A stretch of DNA of 30,125 bases, taken from CAZEMR01 sp964513465 (GTDB lineage Bacteria > Bacteroidota > Ignavibacteria > Kapaibacteriales > UBA2268). Below the pieces are notes generated by a model. It saw only the letters and a program-made list of their open reading frames with translations, ran no database searches and was not told the origin of the DNA. The stretch is from positions 1 through 30,125 of the forward strand of contig CAZEMR010000038.1 of assembly GCA_964513465.1 (NCBI GenBank), read 5' to 3'. Within the stretch, counting starts at the first letter, position 1, and each line of letters starts with the position of its first letter. A program made the position numbers and the translations under genes. Shown piece after piece: positions 21,975 through 30,125 of the stretch.

Positions 21975-24368
21975 CTACTCCTGCAATTTATAATTGGATA
22001 ATTGTGTTTCCACCTGTTTGAATTCCGTGCGAAGCTCTTTGAGCATTTCTCCGCATTCTGCGAGGCTGCCCTCGCGGGCGGCGCTTTCGATTTTGCCGGC
22101 AATCCTGAATGCGCGTTCGGCGCCGAAATTGCTTATTTCGGACTTCATTTTGTGGGCTATATCGCGTGCGGCCATTGCGTCTCCGTGGGATATTGCCATA
22201 TCGAGGTCGGCCAGCTCTTCAGGATATTTTTCAATAAAATAATCGCGGATTTTTTTAAATAATTTCGGATTATTAAGCGTGCCGGCCAGCTTTACGGCGC
22301 TGAATGCCTCTGGCTCGAGATCGTGTCCGCTTTGGCTGAGAATGGCCTTGAATATATCTTCCCATTTGTATGGCTTTGCGATATAATGATCCATGCCGGC
22401 GCGGAAGCACTCGATTTTGTGCGAATCCGCCGTGTGGGCCGTCAGCCCGATGATCGGGATGCGGCGGCTGTCTCGCGATTTCTCGATAGACCGGATTTTG
22501 CGGCTGGCCTCGAGTCCGTCCATTCGCGGCATTTGTACATCCATCAGTATGGCGTCGAATTCGCCGGCCAGGTATTTTTGTACCGCTTCGTAGCCGTCGG
22601 AAACCAGGGTAGTGCGCCAGTTCATTGCGCTGAGCGCCTCGCGGATTACCTCCTGGTTGATTTCGCTGTCCTCGGCGACAAGTATATTCAGTTCCGGATG
22701 CGGGAATTTGGCGGCAATGGATTTCAGGCCAGTGCCGTTTTCGTAATCTTCCGCTTCTATTTGGTCGGGCGCTTCGGCGATTTCGAAGGGTATATTCACG
22801 AAAAATTCGGAGCCTTCGCCTTCGCGGCTTTCTACCCCGATCGTTCCGCCCATAAGCTCGACTAATTCGCGGCTGATCGCCAGTCCCAGGCCGGTGCCGC
22901 CGTATTTGCGGGTCAGATTGCCGTCAATCTGCGAAAAGCTTTGGAATAATCGATCGATTTTTGATTGGGGAATTCCAATGCCGGTATCGCTAACGCGGAA
23001 TTGAACTTCGGCTTTGGATTCGTCTTTTGATAATAATCCGCATTCGAGGGATACGCGGCCCTCTTCGGTGAATTTGATGGCATTGCCGAGTAGATTGACA
23101 AGTACCTGCTGCAGGCGATGCGGATCGCCGATTACGTATTTCGGGACTTCGGGATCGTGGACGATGTCCAGATCGAGGCCTTTATTTTCGGCGGCGTTGC
23201 GTACCACGTTGATGCTCTGATCGATAATGCCCGCCAGCCTGAAAGTTTCGGGCGAAATGTTCAGCTTGCCCGCTTCCAGCTTCGAAAAATCCAGGATATC
23301 GTTTATTATATTTAATAATGAATCGGCGGAATATTTGACAATTCCGAGAGAGCGTCTCTGCTTATCGGTCAGATTCGTATCGAGCAATATGCTGGTCATG
23401 CCGAGTATTCCGTTCATGGGCGTGCGAAGCTCGTGGCTAACCTTTGCCAGAAAGAGGCTCTTAGCGCGGTTGGCCGATTCGGCGGCCTCTTTTGCGCCGA
23501 GCAGTTCCTCGTTGGTTTTGCGCAGCTCGCGGGTGCGTTCGCGGACTTTTTTCTCGAGCAGATCGCGCGATTTTTCGAGCTCCTGCTCTTCTTCCTTGCG
23601 GGCGGTAATATCCTCGGATACGACCACCAGATGTGTGATTTCGCCGCTGTCGGATTTGATCGGCGAAATCGAGCTGAGCACCCAGTATGGTTCGCCGCTT
23701 TTCGTTTTGTTCTGATATTCCCCGCGCCAGGTATTGCCTTTGCTGACCGTTTCTATATAATCCTCGAAAATATTTTCATCCGCTTCGGAATATTTATAAT
23801 CGCGTGGCGAGCTTCCGATTACTTCATCGGCCTGGTAGCCGGTTTTGCTCAACAGGCGTGGATTGGCATATTCGATAATGCCGTCAGGATTAAGCAGCAT
23901 AATCATCCCGGAGCTATGCTCTACTGCCCGCGAAAGGGTGCGGATATACTCGTTTTTCTGCCCGATCTCGCGCTGCATCATTATTCCTGCATAAACGCGG
24001 TCGAGCGCTTTGATAAGGTTTGGCCTTTTGACCGGTTTTAATATATATTGGTTAATTCCAATATCAATTGCGTCTATGAATGCTTCTTTATTATCGAATG
24101 CGGTAGTGAGAATGATCTGGGCCGAGGGATCGATATCCTTTATCCGGCGCGACATCTCCAGACCGTTCATAATCGGCATGCCGATGTCGCTGACTACAAT
24201 TTCCGGCCTGTGTTTATCGAATAATTCCAGGCCTTCCTGGCCGTTGGCTGCTACATGCACCTTATTTGCCAGACTCTTGATTATAGTGGTCAGATAGATC
24301 CGGCTGGGGACGTCGTCCTCCACTACCAGAATGTCGATATCATAGGGTTTCTGATTATTTTCAGGCAT
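21975..24368 (-). CDS. Hybrid histidine kinase (REC-PAS-HisKA-HATPase-REC-Hpt)
   Basis: 797 residues, soluble. Domains: receiver 1 (about 10-130; acceptor D61 in VVSDIGMPIMNG); PAS (145-258; NPDGIIEYANPRLLSKTGY and the PAC end SEDITARK); a coiled coil (258-305); HisKA with H312 in KVSHELRTPMNG; HATPase (NLLGNAIKF, DTGIGIP, GGTGLGLAIS); receiver 2 (560-680; D610 in AILMDVQMPRMDG); Hpt (about 695-785; H739 in DIAHKMKSEISNFGA). All phosphotransfer residues are present, so it can run a full internal relay to the adjacent CheY-like protein. The N-terminal receiver allows input from another kinase, perhaps CheA. It lies 19 bp after cheB. No membrane segment is seen, so the signal is cytoplasmic. 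Confidence 0.93.
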   Translation of the reverse strand: MPENNQKPYDIDILVVEDDVPSRIYLTTIIKSLANKVHVAANGQEGLELFDKHRPEIVVSDIGMPIMNGLEMSRRIKDIDPSAQIILTTAFDNKEAFIDAIDIGINQYILKPVKRPNLIKALDRVYAGIMMQREIGQKNEYIRTLSRAVEHSSGMIMLLNPDGIIEYANPRLLSKTGYQADEVIGSSPRDYKYSEADENIFEDYIETVSKGNTWRGEYQNKTKSGEPYWVLSSISPIKSDSGEITHLVVVSEDITARKEEEQELEKSRDLLEKKVRERTRELRKTNEELLGAKEAAESANRAKSLFLAKVSHELRTPMNGILGMTSILLDTNLTDKQRRSLGIVKYSADSLLNIINDILDFSKLEAGKLNISPETFRLAGIIDQSINVVRNAAENKGLDLDIVHDPEVPKYVIGDPHRLQQVLVNLLGNAIKFTEEGRVSLECGLLSKDESKAEVQFRVSDTGIGIPQSKIDRLFQSFSQIDGNLTRKYGGTGLGLAISRELVELMGGTIGVESREGEGSEFFVNIPFEIAEAPDQIEAEDYENGTGLKSIAAKFPHPELNILVAEDSEINQEVIREALSAMNWRTTLVSDGYEAVQKYLAGEFDAILMDVQMPRMDGLEASRKIRSIEKSRDSRRIPIIGLTAHTADSHKIECFRAGMDHYIAKPYKWEDIFKAILSQSGHDLEPEAFSAVKLAGTLNNPKLFKKIRDYFIEKYPEELADLDMAISHGDAMAARDIAHKMKSEISNFGAERAFRIAGKIESAAREGSLAECGEMLKELRTEFKQVETQLSNYKLQE

Positions 24369-24387
24369 AATATATATATATGAGCGA

Positions 24388-25455
24388 TTATATTACTTTT
24401 TTTGAATTCAGCCGTACCAGTGCGTTGGCGATCTCGTCTATCGGGAGCTGGCGATCGACTCCGCCGAGGTCTTGCGCCACCTTTGGCATACCGTATACGA
24501 CACAGGTTTTTTCGTCCTGGCCGATATTATACGAGCCGGCGTCCTTCATAGCGCGAAGGCCTCGGGCGCCGTCGCCGCCCATACCGGTCAGGATTACTCC
24601 GTAGGCGTTCGATGCGACGTGCTCGGCTACCGAATACATCATAACGTCGACAGAGGGGCGATGGCCGTTGACCTTTTCGCCCTCGACAATACGGATGATA
24701 TAATAGCCGCCGGAGCGCTCCACCTTCATATGGTAATCGCCGGGCGCGATAAGCACGCGGCCGGTCATGATGCGGTCGCCGTCCTCGGCTTCCTTCACCT
24801 GCATCAGCGATAATTCATTAAGCCTGTCGGCAAAAGTTTTGGTGAATCCGCGCGGCATATGCTGCACAATCACTATCCCCGGAGTGGTCGGCGGAAGCTG
24901 GGTAATCACGCGGCGGATAGCCTCGGTGCCGCCTGTGGATGCGCCGATGGCTATTACCTTGTCGGTTGATTCCGAGAGCGCCTTTGCGCCTGCCGAGCCT
25001 ATCTGGCGGGGTTTTTCGAATCGTTTGTTTTTCCAGTGGGATACATTCGCCGATCGTGCGATTTTTATTTTTGTGCGAAGCTCGATCATCATGTCGTTCA
25101 GTCCGCGTGCAACGTCTGTGGCTGGCTTTGGCACAAAGTCCACCGCGCCTGCTTCGAGCGCCTGTATCGTAATTGTTTTGCCCTTTTGGGTCAGCGAACT
25201 GACCACCACCACGGGTATGGGGTACTGGGGCATCAGGCGGCGCAGGAATTCGACGCCGTCCATGCGGGGCATTTCTATATCGAGAGTCAGCACGTCGGGT
25301 TTGAATTTGACAATCATATCGCGTCCGGCGAAAACGTCGGGCGCGGCGCCCACGACTTCGAGTCCGGAATCGGCTGAAAGCCCCTTTGTCAGAATATCCC
25401 TTACCAATGCGGAGTCGTCGATTATCAATACCTTTATTTTCTTTTTATTTTCCAT
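24388..25455 (-). CDS. cheB: Chemotaxis protein-glutamate methylesterase CheB
   Basis: 355 residues, full length. CheB removes methyl groups from chemoreceptor glutamates when its receiver is phosphorylated by CheA. The receiver domain (1-125) has D13-D14, acceptor D59 in LTLDIEMPRMDGVEFL, and Lys110. The linker spans about 130-165. The methylesterase domain has the catalytic triad S173 (IAIGASTGGTEAI), H199 (VQHMPRGFT) and D295 (GMGGDGARG). It lies 33 bp after cheR. With CheR it forms the adaptation pair, which implies that methyl-accepting receptors exist elsewhere in the genome. Confidence 0.97.
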   Translation of the reverse strand: MENKKKIKVLIIDDSALVRDILTKGLSADSGLEVVGAAPDVFAGRDMIVKFKPDVLTLDIEMPRMDGVEFLRRLMPQYPIPVVVVSSLTQKGKTITIQALEAGAVDFVPKPATDVARGLNDMMIELRTKIKIARSANVSHWKNKRFEKPRQIGSAGAKALSESTDKVIAIGASTGGTEAIRRVITQLPPTTPGIVIVQHMPRGFTKTFADRLNELSLMQVKEAEDGDRIMTGRVLIAPGDYHMKVERSGGYYIIRIVEGEKVNGHRPSVDVMMYSVAEHVASNAYGVILTGMGGDGARGLRAMKDAGSYNIGQDEKTCVVYGMPKVAQDLGGVDRQLPIDEIANALVRLNSKKVI

Positions 25456-25488
25456 TCGTCTCGCTTTTAAAAAAATTGATACTTAAAT

Positions 25489-26349
25489 TTAAGCTTTCAA
25501 GTATAGTGCGGGCATAATGTATTTATATTTGGTCGCTTCGCGCTTGAGGCTTTCCGAGTGGCCGATAAATAAAAATCCGCCGGGCGCGGTATGCCGCCAG
25601 AACCGGTCGACAAGCGCCTCGCGGGTGGGCGGATCGAAATAAATCATCACATTGCGGCAGAAAATCGAGTCGAACTGCTTTTTGAATGGGAATTGTTTGT
25701 TCATCAGATTGAAGCGGCGATAGACCACTTCTTTTTTGACTTCGTCAATCACACGGTATTCGCCGGTGGGCAGCTTTTTGAAATATTTTTTAATATATTT
25801 TTCGGGCAGTCTGGAGACTCGCTCCCATGTATATATGCCCGCACGGGCGCGTTCAAGCGCGGTTTCGGAAATATCGGTGGCCAGCACTCCGGCGTTCAGC
25901 TTCGAATAGTCCCGTCCGAAATATTCCATCATCAGCATCACCAGCATATAGGGTTCCTCGCCGGTAGAGCAGCCCGCACTCCAGACCCGTATGTCGTTGG
26001 TCTGGGTGGTTTTCAGCTTATGTTCAATTTGCGGGAGGGTCTTTTCGAAAAAAAAATCGAAATGATCTTTCTCGCGGTAGAAGAATGTGTGGTTGGTCGA
26101 AATACTGTTGGCGAGGTCGCTAAGGGCGCGGCCGGATTTGTCGGTATTTACGAAATTATAATATTCGCGGAATGTGGAGAAATTGCGGCCGCGGAGCAGC
26201 TTTTGCAGGCGGCCCATCAGCAATGTTTTCTTTTGCTCGGTCAGATTTATGCCGATCTGTTCATAAACAAGCCGACGGAGCAGATTGAATTCCTCGTCGC
26301 TTATCTCCACCCAGTTCAGAGATTTGATCTCTTTGTAATTATCTGCCAT
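25489..26349 (-). CDS. cheR: Chemotaxis protein methyltransferase CheR
   Basis: 286 residues. CheR methylates receptor glutamates with S-adenosylmethionine. The N-terminal helical domain (about 15-90) contains Gly-Ile-Asn-Leu and the family NHTFFYREKDHF (86-97). The SAM-binding domain has WSAGCSTGEEPYMLVMLM (123-140), ATDISETALERARAGIY and FDSIFCRNVMIYFD. Length is normal, and no TPR extension or C-terminal receptor-pentapeptide tether is present. It sits 40 bp after cheW. No ribosome binding site is obvious; the leader is AT-rich (AATAATTAATATTTAT). Confidence 0.96.
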   Translation of the reverse strand: MADNYKEIKSLNWVEISDEEFNLLRRLVYEQIGINLTEQKKTLLMGRLQKLLRGRNFSTFREYYNFVNTDKSGRALSDLANSISTNHTFFYREKDHFDFFFEKTLPQIEHKLKTTQTNDIRVWSAGCSTGEEPYMLVMLMMEYFGRDYSKLNAGVLATDISETALERARAGIYTWERVSRLPEKYIKKYFKKLPTGEYRVIDEVKKEVVYRRFNLMNKQFPFKKQFDSIFCRNVMIYFDPPTREALVDRFWRHTAPGGFLFIGHSESLKREATKYKYIMPALYLKA

Positions 26350-26389
26350 ATAAATATTAATTATTAATAATTAATTGAAAAATCGGGAA

Positions 26390-26914
26390 TTATTCTTCTT
26401 CCTCTTCGCTTTCCTCGTGTTTTTCTAGGCTGTCATAGAGTAATTTGTTGACGTCCAAAATGATTTTTATTTGCTTGCCGACTTTGCCGATGCCTGCTAT
26501 GAACTGGCTCTGGGTGCCTTTGCTGGTTGTGGGTGGCTGAGATATTTTATTTTCGGGTATATTCAGCACTTCGATTACCTCGTCGACTATGAGGCCGATC
26601 TCCAGATTGTGCACCTGGACGACCACGATGCAGGTGCGGTCGTCGTATTCGATCTCGTTCATCCGGAAGCGGAGCCGGACCGCCACCACGGGGATGATGT
26701 TGCCGCGCAGGTTGATTATGCCCTTGATGTATTTGCGGATATTAGGCACGCCTGTGATATTCTGGATGCCGATTATCTCGCGGACATAGCGTATGGCGAT
26801 TGCGTAAATCTGCTCGCCGAGCTTAAACGTAAGAAAGCGATCTTTAAGGGTATCCTCGTCCTCGGATGTGAATACATCATTATCGAGTTCCATTAAATCC
26901 TGATTTTCGCTCAT
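26390..26914 (-). CDS. cheW: Chemotaxis coupling protein CheW
   Basis: 174 residues. CheW links receptors to CheA. The two SH3-like subdomains are seen: FLTFKLGEQIYAIAIRYVREII, then NIRKYIKGIINLRGNIIPVVAVRLRF-like sequence with the hallmark Gly-Ile-Ile-Asn-Leu-Arg-Gly, and IGLIVDEVIEVLNI. The last about 12 residues are acidic (Glu-rich), and the N-terminal 20 residues are also acidic, so the protein is strongly charged. AGAGG precedes the ATG, 20 bp after cheA. Confidence 0.95.
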   Translation of the reverse strand: MSENQDLMELDNDVFTSEDEDTLKDRFLTFKLGEQIYAIAIRYVREIIGIQNITGVPNIRKYIKGIINLRGNIIPVVAVRLRFRMNEIEYDDRTCIVVVQVHNLEIGLIVDEVIEVLNIPENKISQPPTTSKGTQSQFIAGIGKVGKQIKIILDVNKLLYDSLEKHEESEEEEE

Positions 26915-26934
26915 TTGATGCCTCTTATTTATAT

Positions 26935-29238
26935 TTATTGTTCAATTTCGTATCCCTGCTGCTCGCTGAGCAGAATAAGGCTCTCGATGTCCACAATCAG
27001 GCCGATGCCGCCGTCGCCGAGCACCATACAGCCGGTGATGCCGGGCACTTTGCCGATATAATCCGAGAATCCCTTGATCACGGCCTGCTGCTGGCCCACG
27101 ATCTCGTCGGCAAAAAGGCAAACGCTCTTGCCGCGGTGCTCGATTATTATCAGTATGCCGTTGGTCAGATCGGTGCTGTCGGGTTCCTTGTCGAATAATT
27201 CGTGCAATCGGATTACCGGATAGACTTCCTCGCGGACTTTGACCACTTCGAGTCCGTCCATTGTGCGGGTGATCATCTCTTTATCGGCGCGGAAGGATTC
27301 CTTGATTGCCTGTATCGGAAGCGCATATTTCGAGCTGGAAATGCGGATGATCATGGCCTCCATAATCGCCAGTGTCAGCGGGATGCGCAGCGTGAAGACC
27401 GAGCCTTTGCCGGGCTTGCTGTCGATATCGATAGCGCCTTTGAGCTTTTCGATATTCTTGCGGACGACGTCCATACCGACTCCGCGGCCGGAAATATCGG
27501 TGACTTTCTCGGCGGTGGAGAATCCGGGTTCGAATACTAATTTAAAAACTTCTTTGTCGGTCATTTTTTCTGCGGGCTGGGTCAGCAGTCCCTTTGTGGC
27601 GGCTTTTTCGATAACGCGTTCGCGCGAGATACCGGCGCCGTCGTCTTCTACGATAATAAGTATTTCGTTGCCTTCGTAGCGTGCTTTGAGCGATACGTGG
27701 CCGGTTTCGGGCTTGCCTTTATTGAGGCGCGCTTCGGGTGTTTCGACTCCGTGGTCGATTGCGTTTCGCAGGATATGCACCAGCGGATCGGAGATTTCGT
27801 CGATCACGTTTTTGTCCATCTCGGTTTCCTGGCCGCTGATTGTGAAGTCGACCTTTTTCTCGCGCTTGATCGAGACGTCGCGCACCAGGCGCTTCATTTT
27901 ATTGAATAATCCCTCGAGCGGCATCATCCGGATAGACATCGAGATTTCCTGCAGCTCGCGGGTAATTTTGTTCAGCATATTTGCGGATTTATTGAAATTC
28001 GGCAGCTCGAGGCCGGAGAGATCCGGATTGTTCGTTACCATGGTTTCTATTGTAATCAGCTCGCCGACGAGGTCGAACAGTTTGTCGATCTTGCTGGTTT
28101 CTATGCGGATGTCCTTGCGCTGCATTTGCATAAAGTTCGGAGTTTTCGCCTGCGATTTGGATTTGACCGCAGCGGGCTTTTTCGCCGGTGCCCTGGACGC
28201 CGGAGTCAGTTCGGGTTTGATTTCCGCCTCGATTTCTTCTTCGTCTTCGTAATCGTCTTCATCCTCGGGCTCTTCTTCTATCAGAGGAGCTTCGGCGGCG
28301 GGTTCTTCATCGGGTTCGGGCCGGGGTTCGGGTTCGGAGATTTCGATTTTCTCTTCGTTATCTTCCGCTGGTGCGGATTTGGATGATAATTTGCTCAGGC
28401 GGTCGTGGATAGTTTCAATATTGCTCAGCAATACGGACACCACCGTCTGGTCGATCTCCAGCTCTTTATTGCGAACGGAATCGAGGATGGTTTCGACTTC
28501 GATAGCGATTTCCTCGACTTCGGATAGGCCCATGAATCCGGAATTGCCTTTCAGGCTGTGGATTGCGCCAAAAGTTTCGCCGACCAGATCGTAATTATCC
28601 GGCTCTTTTTCAAGCATTAATAAATTATTTTCGGATAGTTCGATCAGCTCGTAGGCGCTGGTCAGATACTGATCGAACATCTCGTTGGAGACCATATTTT
28701 CGAGGTCTTCGCCTGAATCATCATTTGATTCAGCGGCGGGTGCGGCCTTTTTCGGCTCCGGTTCGGTTTCCGGCGCGGCTTCTTCGGCGACTTCCACGAG
28801 CTCATCGAGATCGACTTCTGCTTCTTCGGGATTCTGAATCCGGTCGAGTGCGTCTCGAAGCACCAGGATCATGTCGTCGGCTTCGGATTCGGCGCTTTTG
28901 TCGGTGTATTCGGAATTAACCCGCTGGAGCAATTCTCGAAGGAAATCGAAGGTCTGATAAATAATCGAAATAATTTCCTCGGATTGCGGCCGGTTTTGCT
29001 TGCGCATTACGTCGAGCAGTGTTTCGGCCTCGTGCGTAACCCGGTTAATAACATACATTTCGAAAAATCCCGACAGCCCCTTCAGAGTATGAAATACTCT
29101 GAAGATGGCATTGACCGATTCCTCGTTGTTTTCGTTTTGTAAATCCTCGACGATTGGTTCGTTGTTGTCGAGCGAATCGAAAGCCTCGCTAACGAACGAC
29201 TTCAGCATTTCCTGGGTTTCCGGATCGATTTGAGCCAT
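26935..29238 (-). CDS. cheA: Chemotaxis histidine kinase CheA with two Hpt domains
   Basis: 767 residues. Domains: Hpt1 (about 5-135; H50 in VFHTLKGLSGFF); an acidic/Ala-Pro linker; Hpt2 (about 180-285; H227 in AIHSLKGNSGFMG); a long Glu/Asp/Pro/Lys-rich linker (about 290-370); the dimerisation domain (IRIETSKIDKLFDLVGELI); HATPase (HILRNAIDHGVETPEAR, DDGAGI, GRGVGMDVV); and the CheW-like regulatory domain (about 620-767). Standard CheA has one Hpt. No clear P2 domain for CheY/CheB binding is seen; Hpt2 occupies its place. It is the first gene of a six-gene minus-strand operon. A 219-bp AT-rich spacer before it probably contains the promoter. The upstream ribosome binding site is weak. Confidence 0.96.
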   Translation of the reverse strand: MAQIDPETQEMLKSFVSEAFDSLDNNEPIVEDLQNENNEESVNAIFRVFHTLKGLSGFFEMYVINRVTHEAETLLDVMRKQNRPQSEEIISIIYQTFDFLRELLQRVNSEYTDKSAESEADDMILVLRDALDRIQNPEEAEVDLDELVEVAEEAAPETEPEPKKAAPAAESNDDSGEDLENMVSNEMFDQYLTSAYELIELSENNLLMLEKEPDNYDLVGETFGAIHSLKGNSGFMGLSEVEEIAIEVETILDSVRNKELEIDQTVVSVLLSNIETIHDRLSKLSSKSAPAEDNEEKIEISEPEPRPEPDEEPAAEAPLIEEEPEDEDDYEDEEEIEAEIKPELTPASRAPAKKPAAVKSKSQAKTPNFMQMQRKDIRIETSKIDKLFDLVGELITIETMVTNNPDLSGLELPNFNKSANMLNKITRELQEISMSIRMMPLEGLFNKMKRLVRDVSIKREKKVDFTISGQETEMDKNVIDEISDPLVHILRNAIDHGVETPEARLNKGKPETGHVSLKARYEGNEILIIVEDDGAGISRERVIEKAATKGLLTQPAEKMTDKEVFKLVFEPGFSTAEKVTDISGRGVGMDVVRKNIEKLKGAIDIDSKPGKGSVFTLRIPLTLAIMEAMIIRISSSKYALPIQAIKESFRADKEMITRTMDGLEVVKVREEVYPVIRLHELFDKEPDSTDLTNGILIIIEHRGKSVCLFADEIVGQQQAVIKGFSDYIGKVPGITGCMVLGDGGIGLIVDIESLILLSEQQGYEIEQ

Positions 29239-29367
29239 TTTTCAGCGCCCCGTTTAATTTATTTTGAATGATAGTTTCAATATTAATATATATCGGCAAA
29301 ATTGCGGAAGATTGAACCAAAAAAATTATTTCGCCGACCTTAATGTATTATAAATTTCAATCAATTT

Positions 29368-29421
29368 CAAAGAAAAAAAATTCATTTTTCTTTGGGATTT
29401 GATAATTCGGATATGAATTAT
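29368..29421. repeat. Two AT-rich inverted repeats in the lptB-cheA spacer
   Basis: A 10-bp inverted repeat (arms 29368-29377 and 29385-29394, CAAAGAAAAA/TTTTTCTTTG, 7-nt loop) is followed by a perfect 7-bp one, ATAATTC/GAATTAT (29402-29408 and 29415-29421, 6-nt loop). No T tract follows on either strand in the normal terminator manner, so these may be weak terminators of lptB or operator sites for the che operon. The rest of the 219-bp spacer (29239-29457) shows no gene. Confidence 0.45.
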
Positions 29422-29457
29422 GGGGAAAAGAGAGAAAAATACTCCGGTTTCTGTAAA

Positions 29458-30125
29458 TTATTTTCCGTAACGCTCCAGCGTAAATGTCTCGCCCAGATAT
29501 CGTTTGCGGACTTCCTCGTTCGATGCGATGTCCTCGGCCGAGCCCGATATATATATTGTTCCGTCGATCAGAATATATGCCCGGTCGGTGATCGAGAGTG
29601 TTTCGTGGACGTTGTGGTCGGTGATCAATACCCCGATTCCCTGGTGCTTCAGGCGATATACCATAGACATAATGTCCTCGACCGCGATCGGGTCGATCCC
29701 GGCGAACGGTTCGTCGAGCAAAATAAATTTGGGACTGGCGGCCAGTGTGCGGGCAATCTCGCAGCGGCGGCGTTCCCCGCCCGAGAGCATATAGCCCTTG
29801 CTCTTGCGGATATGGCCGATGCCGAAGTCCTCGAGCAATTGCTCCAGCCGTTCGCGGCGCTGCTTGCGGGGCATGGGCTGAAGCTGCAATATTGCGCGGA
29901 TATTGTTCTCGACGGTCATCTTGCGGAAGATCGATGCTTCCTGCGGCAGATAGCTGATGCCCAGCCGCGACCGCCGGTACATGGCCTTCGAGGTGATATT
30001 CTTCGAGTCCATTGCCACGCTGCCGCCATTGGGCTTGATCATCCCGACAATCATATAGAAAGTGGTGGTTTTGCCGGCACCGTTTGGGCCAAGCAGTCCG
30101 TAGATCTCCCCGGGGTTGGCGGTGA
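29458..30125 (-). CDS. lptB: LPS export ABC transporter ATP-binding protein LptB, 5' truncated
   Basis: 221 residues of the C-terminal and central part; the gene runs off the right edge (first full codon at 30123-30121). LptB powers LPS extraction from the inner membrane with LptFG and LptC. Walker A is GPNGAGKTTTFYMIVG; the Q-loop region is SYLPQEASIFRKMTVENNI; the signature is MLSGGERRRCEIARTLA; Walker B is FILLDEPFAGIDPIAV; the switch His is in ITDHNVHETL. SYLPQE and LDEPFAGIDPIAV are specific to LptB over other ABC ATPases. About 20 N-terminal residues are missing. In many genomes lptA/lptC precede it and rpoN follows; here the che operon follows, so that usual neighbour is not retained. 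Confidence 0.95.
   Translation of the reverse strand, partial: TANPGEIYGLLGPNGAGKTTTFYMIVGMIKPNGGSVAMDSKNITSKAMYRRSRLGISYLPQEASIFRKMTVENNIRAILQLQPMPRKQRRERLEQLLEDFGIGHIRKSKGYMLSGGERRRCEIARTLAASPKFILLDEPFAGIDPIAVEDIMSMVYRLKHQGIGVLITDHNVHETLSITDRAYILIDGTIYISGSAEDIASNEEVRKRYLGETFTLERYGK

Noticed and set aside
25591..26367. Open frame of 258 codons opposite cheR
   Set aside because: CheR motifs are unmistakable on the minus strand; the other is a shadow.
1..30125. CRISPR arrays, tRNA or rRNA genes, insertion sequences
   Set aside because: No regular direct repeats with spacers, cloverleaf sequences, rRNA segments or transposase genes were seen on either strand.

Overview
The window looks like a metagenome-assembled contig from an uncultured, Gram-negative, anaerobic bacterium, probably of the Fibrobacterota-Chlorobiota-Bacteroidota (FCB) superphylum. 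Two proteins carry type IX secretion C-terminal sorting domains (one cut by the left edge). An LptB-type ATPase and a GmhB-like phosphatase point to an LPS outer membrane. A Rex regulator sits beside a trimeric [FeFe]-hydrogenase, indicating fermentative or syntrophic H2 metabolism. The exact phylum cannot be fixed from the sequence alone. A run of exactly 100 Ns (5095-5194) marks a scaffold join just before rex.

Layout. 1-4.9 kb: tail of a T9SS cargo protein, a LOG-family nucleotide hydrolase, RarA, an OsmC-like protein, MltG, and a large FliK-like protein of unknown role. 5.2-13.7 kb: one plus-strand block, rex-hydC-hydB-hydA, followed by a hydrogenase-like iron-sulfur sensor fused to a histidine kinase, a receiver protein, and a receiver-histidine kinase. 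13.7-16.3 kb: minus-strand aldo/keto reductase, a lipoprotein with an NTF2-like look, and a small T9SS-sorted protein; the last two have good intrinsic terminators. 16.4-20.3 kb: a UvrD-type helicase, a GT4 glycosyltransferase and a GmhB-like phosphatase. 20.3-21.6 kb: an XRE-cupin regulator divergent from a DedA-family membrane protein. 21.6-29.2 kb: a minus-strand chemosensory operon in transcription order cheA-cheW-cheR-cheB-hybrid kinase-CheY-like receiver, with no chemoreceptor in view. 29.5 kb to the end: the 3' part of lptB.

How the parts work together. HydABC would couple NADH and ferredoxin oxidation to H2 formation, or the reverse. Rex reports the NADH/NAD+ ratio to transcription. 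The neighbouring H-cluster-like kinase keeps all four H-cluster cysteines but has Ala at the catalytic proton-relay position, so it is best read as an H2 or redox sensor, not an enzyme. It feeds a cytoplasmic phosphorelay (sensor kinase, receiver, receiver-kinase) in which none of the three proteins has a DNA-binding domain. This is the most interesting system in the window. The che operon is a second, separate signalling hub. Genome-style features worth noting: all five convergent gene junctions overlap, four of them by exactly 4 nt through interlocked stop codons; ATATATAT is strongly over-represented; and the central part of hydB uses AGA/AGG arginine codons that hydA avoids entirely.
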